A stretch of DNA of 13,019 nt, taken from positions 1 to 13,019 of the forward strand of contig CALCIA010000204.1 of NCBI GenBank assembly GCA_937907435.1. The letters run 5' to 3'. The stretch is from an uncultured Actinomycetes bacterium. GTDB taxonomy: Bacteria; Actinomycetota; Thermoleophilia; Solirubrobacterales; 70-9. Made by a program: the position numbers and the translations under genes. Position 1 is the first letter of the stretch; each line of letters opens with the position of its first letter. The notes beneath the pieces were generated by a model that was not told the DNA's origin, did not search any database, and saw nothing but the letters and a program-made list of their open reading frames with translations. Positions 1 to 7,662 of the stretch are shown here, piece after piece.

Positions 1-514
1 GCCTATCAGGCGCACGAATCGCCCGATTTCCCCGGAGGATCAGAGGGATGTCGAGGGGCTAACTGTTTAACTTCAAGTATTCTTATTAACTTATTTAACG
101 CCAGCGGTCTGTGGACAACTTCTGCAACCGATTCGCGAGCCCGGGTCCAGCCGGGGCGTTGGACGAGCAGAAAAGGGCATTCAGGGAAGGGAGATCGGGT
201 CGAAGGCGGGAGCATCCGGTTCGCAGACCCGAGAAGCCGTCGCCCGTGGACCGAAGAAAATCGGTGGCGAATCGGAACGGCAGGGTCTATTCAGGATGCT
301 CACCTGAATTGTGCGAATGGAGAAGGAATGCATGACCTGTGGAGATTTCACCGCCGACGCGCGGGTGCTGAAGCTGTCCGGCATGGCCGTGAGCGTGGCC
401 TGGAGCCTGCTGCCGCTGATCACCCTGGTGACCGCTCACCTGCTACAGGCGGACCTCCACCGAGCAGCTGCCGATTGTGGGCCATTCCCGTGCCGCAGTG
501 GCCTCGAAGCTTGT
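1..514. other. Left-end region without a convincing gene
   Basis: No open frame here has a recognisable product. Two things stand out. Positions 61-100 are much more AT-rich than the rest of the window and hold three TTAAC-containing units (GTTTAAC, TATTAAC, TATTTAAC). Just after them, 110-118 reads TGTGGACAA, which is TTGTCCACA on the other strand and close to a DnaA box; a single copy proves little. From an ATG at 332 to about 460 the plus strand has strongly G/C-ending codons and would encode about 43 residues with a hydrophobic stretch resembling one membrane helix. The frame then loses that bias, so it is at best a gene remnant. The segment looks like decayed accessory DNA. Confidence 0.5.
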
Positions 515-838
515 TCACCGATCAGCTTCCGAACAGGCGTCGACCGAGTACCTGAATCGAAGTCGGCCGCTCTTCATCCACACACAGTTCAGAGCGATTT
601 GACCGAGTTCGCGAGTTGTACCGACATGAGTCCCTCCGCAGGGGACTGCAGGATAGGAGCCGATGCAGATCTTGCGCAATGTTGATTTCCTAGAGACCTT
701 CAAGGGGAGGGGGAGGTTCCTCTCGATGGCCTCCGCCAGACGCTTCGGTAAATGCGTATGGACTTCCAACGGAGTGGGGACAGGCTGACCGAGGAACTCG
801 ACGCGAGCCTCTCCCGGATAGCACAGCTTTGGACACAT
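515..838 (-). pseudogene. AlaX-type alanyl-tRNA editing protein, C-terminal fragment
   Basis: AlaX proteins are free-standing editing domains, related to the AlaRS editing domain, that hydrolyse mischarged tRNA-Ala (Ser- or Gly-tRNA). This frame has the second half of such a protein. It shows an ARVEFLG strand, a helical segment, a strand reading LPLKV and the signature PCGGTHV at residues 66-72 of the open frame, with the zinc/catalytic Cys67 and His71. This is followed by TTRELGQIAL and GRLRFRY, as in the family. The N-terminal half with the HxxxH metal motif is missing: upstream the similarity stops near residue 8, only a few codons from the transposase remnant's stop. Full AlaX proteins are about 150-230 residues, so roughly 100 residues here is a truncated copy, probably cut by the transposon. 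The ATG at 838 is only the first ATG in the surviving frame and is not a real start. The family call is fairly sure; loss of function is inferred from the missing half. Confidence 0.72.
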
Positions 839-851
839 CTTTTGGGCTGGG

Positions 852-1229
852 CTAACCAGGGCGATCAGGAAGAAGCCGAGGGATCAGATGACGCGCCAGG
901 TCGAGCAGTTCATTCAGGTCTTCCGACTGCATCAGGTCGTCAATCGCCAACAGCCGCCCCAGCCCCTCCAGGAGCGCAGGCGCCGTCGATTCCACCTTGT
1001 GCTTCATCAAGCGACCCGATAATCGAACCAACGACCTTCGCAGCCGCGACGCCTCCTCGCTTTCCTCCCGTTGGAGGTGCTACACGGTCAGGCACGCCTG
1101 CCTCTCCACGCACAATCGTCGTAAGAAGGCCGGACCATGTTCCTGTTGCCACGATTCCGCGTTCATCCCCGCCAATTTCAGCAGCTTGTGATAGCCCTCG
1201 ATTCGCCAGCGCCAGAAACCGCCGATCAA
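852..1229 (-). pseudogene. IS4-type transposase remnant (C-terminal part, internal stop)
   Basis: Read on the minus strand from about 1229, the frame gives GGFWRWRIEGYHKLLKLAG, then SWQQE and RRLCVERQACLTV. A TAG stop follows at 1080-1082. The same frame continues with HLQREESEEASRLR, LVRLSGRLMK and LLEGLGRLLAIDDL and ends at a TAG at 852-854. The WRIE-Y-K-LK-AG block with the following WQQE matches the C-terminal part of IS4-type DDE transposases, where the E of WRIE is the catalytic Glu. The rest of the protein (DDE Asp residues and N-terminus) is absent, and no terminal inverted repeats were identified. The remnant touches the 3' end of the caspase-helicase gene (stop at 1226-1228) and, on its other side, the truncated AlaX gene, so it looks like one end of an old insertion or rearrangement. 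It is dead because of the truncation and the in-frame stop. Confidence 0.75.
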
Positions 1230-4200
1230 GCTTCGTAAGCAGGCAGCGATGGAGCCGGATCTTGATGCGGCTCGGCTCGTATCGCACCCGCAGAGTTACG
1301 AACGATCCGCAGCTTCTCCCTATCCCCGCTCAAGCAGTTGAGGATTACATCATCATTCGCAGATTCGATCGCCTCCACGGTGTTAAGACCGGCCTTCACC
1401 AGATCCTGATAATCTCCTCGAGCCAGCCGCGTTCCTGCATGGCGCGCAATCTCGACGGCGCCCCCGGGCACACCAAGTTCCAATCGGATTAGGAGTCTGG
1501 CTACTCGATCGGCCAGTTCCATATCCGGGTAGAGGAAGTGCGCGACACGGGCAACCGCCGGCAGAAGATCGCAGGTTCGAGTCGAGACCGTCCGCACCGG
1601 CCCGGCTGCTCCGTCCCACGCTCCGCCATGCTGGGTCAGCGCACTCTCGATCTCGGCCATCGGCGTAGGGCTGATCCAGAAGAGGCATGCCGACCCCTTC
1701 TTTGCACGCATCGTGCCGGTGTGCTCGTCCGAGACGTAGCGACGAAGGCTGCTCAGCAAAGTGCTAGGAATGCCCTGAGTGCCGAGAGTCCTGAACCATG
1801 TCTGTGGCTCCTTTTCTTTGCTCCTCCTGTTCATCGGGAACGAGAGATCGTCGAGTTCGCACGTGAGTTGAGTCGCCGCGATCAGGACTGGGTCCGTAAT
1901 CTCGCTCGCGGATAACGGGGTCAATGTAGCGACGAGGCGGATGATCGACTCGACCTGGACTCCGGCTTCGCCGGCGAACCGACCGAGCGGCGTGAGGTGA
2001 TAGTGGCCTCCATCTCCTGTCTCGATGAGGCGATGTTGTTCGAGCTCCGCCAGCGCGGCTCCCAGTTCTTCCCGGTTCCACGACCAATTGTCGACTGCCT
2101 GGCGCTTCTGAAAGGCCCCGAAACTCCCCTCGAGAAAGTCGATCACGTCTGCGGCCGGGACGCCTTTTACCTTCGTGCTGCGTGCCGCGGCCAGGACGCG
2201 CAGGATCAGCGTCCGAGGGTCGGTCCCGTCCGCGACGAAGCGCGAACCCAGATCCTCGGGCGAGCCCTTCACGTACCGATTCCAGCCGGTGTGTTCTTCC
2301 CTAGAGTTGAGAGCGAGGAGGAACGATGTGCCCCTCTCGCTGAAGCCGAGCCGGCCGGCCCGTCCGACGATGTTTTTGTATTCGGCGACGGTGTACGGCT
2401 TGTCCCCCGGGTGCATCAGTCCGGCGATGATAACGGCCTCCGCAGGCGTGTTGACGCCCATCGCCAGAGTCGTCGTCGCCGCGATGACTCGAATCGTGCT
2501 CTCCCGCTCGCGGAATTGCTCCTCGATCACGAGCCGCTCGTCTCGGTCAAGGTCGGCCGTATGGAACGCCACCCCACGTCCAAGCGATTCGCGCAGCGAC
2601 CGCGATGCGACCGACGACTCAGTCCTCGGCAGTGAGTCAAGCGCCTGCTGTGCCGGGGGCAGGCCCAGCGAATCGGCCAGGTAACCGGCGCAGCCGCGAG
2701 CCTCACCCTTAGTTTCCCGGAAGACGATCACTTGTTTTCCTTCGCCCACGAGCTTCCGTACCAGAGGTACGATCCAGTCCTGACTCGAGTCCTTGCGGAA
2801 TTCCCGCCTGATGAGCGGCCCGGCGATCTGCTCCTGGCCCGTCGAATCGACGTACCGGAAGCGGCCGTCGGCGAGTAGAATCCCCTCGTCTAGCGGGACA
2901 GGCCGCTCGGTCCGACGGAGCAGTCTTGCTCCGAGCCAGCGCTCCAGTCCGTTGGTATCACCAATGACGGCGGAGAGCGCGATGAGCTGCGGCTCGATGC
3001 CGTTCTTCCGCCTCATCCGGATTAAGGTCAGGAGGAACTCCAGGTTGGCGCCGCGCGACGGGTCCGCAACCATTTGCACCTCGTCAACCACGATGGTGCC
3101 GAGCTGCGCGAGGAGATGCGGCGCAGCGACCGCGAGCGATGTGAACTTCTCGTAGGTCAGAAGGCATATGTCGTAATGGCCCCGCATCATGGCAGGGATG
3201 TCGTCAGAAATCTCTCCGGTAGCCCGGACGACGCGAATGCCGTAGCCCTGATAGGTCCGTGTGAATTGGCGGTGCTTGTCGTTGACGAGCGCCTTAAGTG
3301 GGAACAGGAAGCAGACCCGCCTCCGCTCAAGGACGTTTTGCAACCCCGCCAGCTCTCCCACCATCGTCTTTCCGGAGGAAGTCGGGGCGGAGACGACCAG
3401 GTGATCGCCCCTGAGCAGCCCGTACTGGTTAATGGCGTCGAGCTGCAACTGATTCAACGACGTGATCGATCCGGCCCAGGCTGCCAGCAACTCCGTGGGG
3501 AAGCCATGCGCCTCAAGGCTCATGACATCGGTGGTGACTGGCTGGACGCATTGGGACGGGAAGGCGGTCGCGTAGGCATCGCGCGGGGTGAAGACGGGCC
3601 AAGTTAGCTCGCCGTCGAGCTGCCCACGGACAGTCGGATGCTGGTCTTTGCCGAACCCGGTAGCGGCATCGGCGGTGACTCTCCGCGACACGTACTCCAG
3701 CAGCCGGTATACCTGGACCTTGCCACCGTCGACCACCTCCTCGGCCCCCTGCAGCGCCTGGATGAGGTGGTAGCTGAGCAGGCCGTGTCGGTATCGTCCA
3801 GCTTCCCACGCCCGCTGATTTGCGGTCGCCGCGGTCAATACCAGCCGACCGCGTCCGGAGATGTGTTCGAGCAGGCTCTCTCCGGATTCTGTCAGCCGCG
3901 GTGTCGCGTCGGCAACAAAGACTTTGGCCCCCATTTCGCCCGAGAAGCAGCAGTCCAGGACGCAGAGCAGGCGTCGGGCGGGGATGCGGGAGAACCACTC
4001 GGCCAGCAAAGCGAGGGGGATAGCCGAATTCGTCAGGTCTCGCGGGTCCGCGTCAAAGGTCATCAGCTCATGAGTCGTCGAGCCGTGGCCCGAGAACGTG
4101 ATGACCACGACGTCGTCAGGACTGCATGACTCCATCTTCTTGAACCAGGCCTCGATTGCGGACCGTGTTGCGTTTTCGTCATCGAGGAGAGCTGCGCCGG

Positions 4201-4321
4201 GGCCAAACGTGTCGGTGAACAGGGCGTGGAGCGCGACCGCATCCCGGCGTGCACAGGTAAGCCAATCAATGCGGCGCGAGGCGAAACGGTCGATACCGAT
4301 AAATAGGCCGTGCAACGCCAT
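1226..4321 (-). CDS. Caspase (peptidase C14)-Ski2-like SF2 helicase fusion protein
   Basis: 1031 residues. Residues 1-245 are a caspase-fold protease: LFIGID at the start, catalytic His79 in FSGHGS, and catalytic Cys in LDCCFSG (Cys125 the more likely of the pair). From about 285 comes a DExH-type helicase: Walker A APTSSGKT (312-319), motif II DEVQ (413-416, Gln where Ski2/Hel308 relatives usually have His), motif III LSAV, motif V AATTTLAMGVNTP (about 614-626) and motif VI VGRAGRLG (652-659). A winged-helix region and a helical domain follow. At about 965-1000 is a helix-hairpin-helix-like end, as in Hel308. The start is preceded by an AGGGGGAAGG Shine-Dalgarno stretch. It is the last gene of the operon, 74 nt after its neighbour. 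The roughly 20 final residues may derive from the transposase junction, so the native C-terminus could be lost. Inferred role: a protease, possibly switched on by the upstream CHAT protease, tethered to a nucleic-acid-remodelling motor. Domain calls are strong; the role is inference. Confidence 0.9.
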   Translation of the reverse strand: MALHGLFIGIDRFASRRIDWLTCARRDAVALHALFTDTFGPGAALLDDENATRSAIEAWFKKMESCSPDDVVVITFSGHGSTTHELMTFDADPRDLTNSAIPLALLAEWFSRIPARRLLCVLDCCFSGEMGAKVFVADATPRLTESGESLLEHISGRGRLVLTAATANQRAWEAGRYRHGLLSYHLIQALQGAEEVVDGGKVQVYRLLEYVSRRVTADAATGFGKDQHPTVRGQLDGELTWPVFTPRDAYATAFPSQCVQPVTTDVMSLEAHGFPTELLAAWAGSITSLNQLQLDAINQYGLLRGDHLVVSAPTSSGKTMVGELAGLQNVLERRRVCFLFPLKALVNDKHRQFTRTYQGYGIRVVRATGEISDDIPAMMRGHYDICLLTYEKFTSLAVAAPHLLAQLGTIVVDEVQMVADPSRGANLEFLLTLIRMRRKNGIEPQLIALSAVIGDTNGLERWLGARLLRRTERPVPLDEGILLADGRFRYVDSTGQEQIAGPLIRREFRKDSSQDWIVPLVRKLVGEGKQVIVFRETKGEARGCAGYLADSLGLPPAQQALDSLPRTESSVASRSLRESLGRGVAFHTADLDRDERLVIEEQFRERESTIRVIAATTTLAMGVNTPAEAVIIAGLMHPGDKPYTVAEYKNIVGRAGRLGFSERGTSFLLALNSREEHTGWNRYVKGSPEDLGSRFVADGTDPRTLILRVLAAARSTKVKGVPAADVIDFLEGSFGAFQKRQAVDNWSWNREELGAALAELEQHRLIETGDGGHYHLTPLGRFAGEAGVQVESIIRLVATLTPLSASEITDPVLIAATQLTCELDDLSFPMNRRSKEKEPQTWFRTLGTQGIPSTLLSSLRRYVSDEHTGTMRAKKGSACLFWISPTPMAEIESALTQHGGAWDGAAGPVRTVSTRTCDLLPAVARVAHFLYPDMELADRVARLLIRLELGVPGGAVEIARHAGTRLARGDYQDLVKAGLNTVEAIESANDDVILNCLSGDREKLRIVRNSAGAIRAEPHQDPAPSLPAYEA

Positions 4322-4342
4322 CCTTCCCCCTTCCGGTTCAGC

Positions 4343-4393
4343 GTCGGAATCGCGATCTACCCGCCCTGCGTAGACGTCTCCGACTCAGATCGC
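4343..4393 (-). repeat. Two interleaved inverted repeats in the 74-nt gap before the caspase-helicase
   Basis: The gap 4322-4395 is the only sizeable spacer inside the operon. It holds two perfect inverted repeats: GCGATCT (4352-4358) with AGATCGC (4387-4393), and GTCGGA (4343-4348) with TCCGAC (4379-4384). Their arms alternate, as in a pseudoknot, rather than nest. Two 8-bp palindromes also lie here, ATCGCGAT (4349-4356) and AGACGTCT (4372-4379). This could be mRNA structure or a protein site controlling expression of the last gene. The 3-nt connector between two arms makes a simple H-type pseudoknot geometrically doubtful. Confidence 0.35.
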
Positions 4394-4395
4394 TT

Positions 4396-5625
4396 TCAGT
4401 CGTCGATTTCGTCCCATTTCAAGCAGGCGCTCAGCAGTGCCGCAACTTCCTCCGTCTGCTCCGGCGTCCGCGAGACCGGCTGATACCCGCCCTCGCGGTG
4501 CGACCAGTTTTCCGGGCTGTCAATGTCTGCGTAGACTTCGTCCTCGGTGAAGATTCGGCCCCCGGTGAAGTCGGTAAAATCGGGCTGGGTGTTGTCGTAC
4601 AGGTACGTGAAATCCATTAGCGGCGGTTTGTGCTTGGACAACGGTTCTTCCCGACCGTCGAAGAATTCCTCGCGGACGGCGTTGTCGGTGTGGATCAGCC
4701 CCTCGTATTTCGTCCAATCCTTCCCTGCCAATTGCCCGGGAACCTTGCCCAGCGGACATTCCAGTCTAGACACGATAGGCTTCGCCTCCTGGTTCAGATC
4801 CAGCAGCCAGGTGACGCGTCCCTCCTCCCTGGCGGTCTTCTCGCTCTTGTCTCCGTTCTCGATCGGCTTGGTTGGGTGTGAACGCGCGATCGTCATCATT
4901 GCCTGTGTGACCGCCCATCCTCCGTGATCCCGGCCCGGTTCGCTGTACCAGTCCATGAACGCCTTCATATGGCCGGTGGCGTTGGCCGTGAACGCGACGC
5001 CGCCCGGGAAACGGTGGTCGTGCCACCAGGTGCCGTCGCCGGCGGCGGCGAAGAAGTCCAGGTTGAAGCGGAACCCGTGGTACGCCTTGGTCTGCGGATT
5101 CTTGAGGTAGAGATAGTCGCTGGAAATAGTGTTCTCACCACGACGAGCCCGCCGTTCCGGCTTCCAACCGCTCAGCTCCAGAAGTCGGTTTGCGAACCGG
5201 CGCAAATTGTCGTCCGCGCTCGCCTCCATTACATGCGGCGAACCAAAAACAAGCACAAAACTATGCGGCGGGTTGCTCGGGTTCGTCACGGCCCGCTGCT
5301 TCCACTGCCGCTTTGCGGCGGCAATTCTGTCAGCGATGGCTCGGTCCCCGCTCGGCCCGTCCTCAAGGTCGCGCTCTCGAAGTATGCAGAAGAAGATCTG
5401 CCCCTGGCTCGCCGCGGCCCGGCCGAACTGACAAGGCTGGCGCGTCTTGCACCAATGCTGGAGGGCCTCCTCGATCTCATGTTCCTCGGCGTAGGGCTTA
5501 TGCAGCAGTGCGCTGGCCTCCGCCATGTCAGGGCTGAACCCGCGGGCCGGGCGGTCCCTGTCCGGACGAAGGCGGTAATGAAGGTCACGCAGGGATTCGG
5601 TGCTCAATGGTGCCTCCGTCCACAT
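4396..5625 (-). CDS. Unrecognised 409-residue protein of the CBASS-caspase operon
   Basis: I do not recognise the family. The protein appears soluble, with no signal peptide or membrane helix. Visible marks are a CQFGRAA segment (65-71), then QIFFCIL (76-82), SFVLVFGSPHV (122-132), a stretch with NLDFFAAAGDGTWWHDHRF (188-206), the TGHMKAFMDWY helix (217-227) and an acidic C-terminus ending WDEIDD. The PCxFGxxA-like start faintly recalls YqcI/YcgG-type proteins, too weakly to name it. It starts 8 nt after the SAVED-CHAT stop and lies between the two protease genes, so it is a plausible substrate, adaptor or inhibitor of either protease (inference). The start is uncertain. ATG 5625 has no Shine-Dalgarno, while an in-frame TTG at 5607-5605 sits 5 nt after GGAGG and would remove only six residues. 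The gene is intact. Confidence 0.82.
   Translation of the reverse strand: MWTEAPLSTESLRDLHYRLRPDRDRPARGFSPDMAEASALLHKPYAEEHEIEEALQHWCKTRQPCQFGRAAASQGQIFFCILRERDLEDGPSGDRAIADRIAAAKRQWKQRAVTNPSNPPHSFVLVFGSPHVMEASADDNLRRFANRLLELSGWKPERRARRGENTISSDYLYLKNPQTKAYHGFRFNLDFFAAAGDGTWWHDHRFPGGVAFTANATGHMKAFMDWYSEPGRDHGGWAVTQAMMTIARSHPTKPIENGDKSEKTAREEGRVTWLLDLNQEAKPIVSRLECPLGKVPGQLAGKDWTKYEGLIHTDNAVREEFFDGREEPLSKHKPPLMDFTYLYDNTQPDFTDFTGGRIFTEDEVYADIDSPENWSHREGGYQPVSRTPEQTEEVAALLSACLKWDEIDD
5605..5617 (-). promoter_or_regulatory. Ribosome binding site favouring a TTG start
   Basis: On the minus strand GGAGG (5617-5613) is followed after 5 nt by TTG (5607-5605), in frame with the 409-residue protein. The ATG at 5625 lies upstream of this GGAGG and has no comparable site before it. 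The true start may therefore be the TTG, giving 403 residues. Confidence 0.5.
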
Positions 5626-5633
5626 GGTTCGGG

Positions 5634-7649
5634 TCAGATTGAATCTGTCGTGGCAAAAACGACCTTGTCTGGCGCCACTCCGGAGGATGCGAGTAACTGG
5701 GGGCGGGATGAGGCATCGAGATCCCCAAGTTGCAGCCCGGCCATCTCGAACGCGGCCTGAAGGGACATCCCCTCCGATAACTGACGGTAGAAGGTGATCG
5801 CGAATCTGACCGCCTGATCGTCGGGGATCACTCCTTCCACCCCGATCGCAAGATCGACGACCCCACGGGCCGTGATGTGACGGGCAAGCTCCAGCGACCG
5901 GCACGTGTTGAAGAAAACGAGTCGGACCTTGGAAGGGAAGTTACGAAAGAGCGTCTCGACCTGACCCAGATCCAGCGAGAGCAGCTCGACCAGAGCGTCG
6001 CGGTCCCGTACCAGCACCATTCGCCTCTCCTCGCCGTGTCCGACGAAGTGCACAATCGCGGGCCGGTTGCGATGGCAAGCGATCATGTCGTCGATGCTCG
6101 CGGCGAACACCGGGTGCGCGAAGCCGAACGAATCCCGGAGTTGGCCGAGCCTGACCGCCTCTGTGATGCCTTTCTCCTCGCGAGGCACTTGAATCTGCGA
6201 TCTTGGGCCGCCGCCGCGGTCTCCGGCGACGAACTGGATAACCAACTGCGCCTTTGAGTTCCCGCTTGTGACGGTGGACAGAGGCCCGTCGCCGGTTGAA
6301 ACCGAGGGAACCAGCGGCGCGGCGGAGATGCCGCCGGATTGGCCTGGCGCACGTTCTTCCTGAAGAGATAGTGCTCGCTGGTATCGCGGGGTCCATTGCT
6401 GCGAGAACTCATAGGTGTCGACCGGCGGGTTCATCCGCGGGTTGATCTGCTGTCCAATGGTCACCGCACCGCCGGTCGGACCAGCGTAAAACAGGTGAAT
6501 CCGGCGGCAATTTGGCACACAGGTCCTGATCACCCTCAACACCTCGCGGAACTGGCTGCCTACGACGCCCAGTTGAGTCGGTGACTGAAGCCACAAGACG
6601 TCCGGCTTGTTCACCGACAAATCGATCTCAACGACGCCCTTCACCACGGCCCTCGTGTCTTCGGGCGCGATCTTCGCGCTAAGCGAGACGCGTATCACGG
6701 CATCGCCGGTCTTGTTGACTTTCCTGGTCGGCAGCCCTTTTACGATGATGTCGTGGTCCGCGTTGGCAGCGTCGTCGAGCCACCGCCACGTTTTCCTCTC
6801 CCGGTGGTACTGGTAGCACTCCACCTCGACCCGGTCCGATAGAGCAAACCCCAGATGCAGGGCCAACGGGATCTGCGCGAAGCTGAAGACCGAGAATTTC
6901 GGCAGCAGCTCCCGGCCCCTCTTGATTGCGTCATCCACGATCCTGGACTGCTCGGCCGCCGACTCCGCCCATGGGGAGTCTCCGACCCGTGGCCGCACCC
7001 ACAGCGGCGCGCCGAACGGACGGCGCGGCTGCATCGCCGTAGCCACGTCGCGCAGGTTGACCGGCGACATAAGGTCTTGGACCAGCACGAACCGGCCCTC
7101 CGCAACCGCTTGCTCAATCTCCTTCTCGCTCGCCCCCGACGCGAAGAACAGGTGCTCGTACCCATTTGGCGCACCGAGGATCTCGGACCGCTGCTGGATG
7201 GTCAGCCCGCGCGCCATTTCCCACAGGTTGTCGCTGCTGATGTGGTCGATTGTGATCGATGGATACTTGTGCTTTTGCTTCTCCAGTGTCAACGGGATGT
7301 CCGGCGGCAACCCCCGGCGTGCGTTGTACACGAATACCCACTTCTTCAGGCTCGACTTCCAGTGGTCCACGGCACCGTCGCAGTCTTCCTCGATCTTCGC
7401 CTGAAGTTCCGCCTGCTTGAGCTCGTCGGGCGAATAGACCTGAAAAACCGTGCCGGCGTCGTGGAAGAGGCCGTCACATTTCCGGTCGCCGATATTCCCA
7501 TAGGGACGGATCTGCATGAACTCGGGGCGGGCGCGCTTGATGATGTTCTCGAACAGCCGCTGGAAATCCGCCGGCGAGCTTTCGTGGCACTGGTACTTGA
7601 ACCAGAGCCAGTGGTTCAGGGTGATCGGGTCATATCCGGTCGGAATCAT
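5634..7649 (-). CDS. CBASS effector: REase-like domain-SAVED-CHAT protease
   Basis: 671 residues in three parts. (1) Residues about 20-165 resemble the nuclease-like domain of ABC-three-component systems: GNIGDRKCDG (51-60), FQVYSP (69-74), then KKWVFVYNARRG (102-113). A typical PD-(D/E)xK site would have E-x-K where this has Q-V-Y, so activity is doubtful. (2) Residues about 225-430 are a SAVED domain, the sensor of cyclic tri- or oligonucleotides: FSFAQIPLALHLGFAL, VECYQYHR, HLFYAGPTGGAVTIGQQI and an ending WTPRYQRALSL. (3) After a Gly/Ser-rich linker (about 431-465) comes a CHAT caspase-like protease with His538 in VHFVGHGE and Cys583 in FFNTCRS. SAVED-CHAT proteins are known to assemble on cyclic oligonucleotide and cut a partner caspase in a type III CRISPR cascade. 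Here a CD-NTase in the same operon should make the signal. The ATG lies 13 nt after the exonuclease stop and has a weak Shine-Dalgarno. The longer open frame upstream only overlaps the exonuclease gene. Confidence 0.88.
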   Translation of the reverse strand: MIPTGYDPITLNHWLWFKYQCHESSPADFQRLFENIIKRARPEFMQIRPYGNIGDRKCDGLFHDAGTVFQVYSPDELKQAELQAKIEEDCDGAVDHWKSSLKKWVFVYNARRGLPPDIPLTLEKQKHKYPSITIDHISSDNLWEMARGLTIQQRSEILGAPNGYEHLFFASGASEKEIEQAVAEGRFVLVQDLMSPVNLRDVATAMQPRRPFGAPLWVRPRVGDSPWAESAAEQSRIVDDAIKRGRELLPKFSVFSFAQIPLALHLGFALSDRVEVECYQYHRERKTWRWLDDAANADHDIIVKGLPTRKVNKTGDAVIRVSLSAKIAPEDTRAVVKGVVEIDLSVNKPDVLWLQSPTQLGVVGSQFREVLRVIRTCVPNCRRIHLFYAGPTGGAVTIGQQINPRMNPPVDTYEFSQQWTPRYQRALSLQEERAPGQSGGISAAPLVPSVSTGDGPLSTVTSGNSKAQLVIQFVAGDRGGGPRSQIQVPREEKGITEAVRLGQLRDSFGFAHPVFAASIDDMIACHRNRPAIVHFVGHGEERRMVLVRDRDALVELLSLDLGQVETLFRNFPSKVRLVFFNTCRSLELARHITARGVVDLAIGVEGVIPDDQAVRFAITFYRQLSEGMSLQAAFEMAGLQLGDLDASSRPQLLASSGVAPDKVVFATTDSI

Positions 7650-7662
7650 GGAGCGGTCTCGG

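Noticed and set aside
752..1492. Plus-strand 246-residue frame
   Set aside because: Antisense to the transposase remnant and the helicase 3' end, Pro/Arg/Ser-rich, no motifs.
4924..5760. Plus-strand frame opposite the unknown protein
   Set aside because: No recognisable domain, and it runs antisense to an intact operon gene. High GC content commonly yields such frames.
5626..5904. 93-residue N-terminal extension of the 409-residue protein
   Set aside because: It overlaps the CHAT coding end in another frame and has shadow-like composition.
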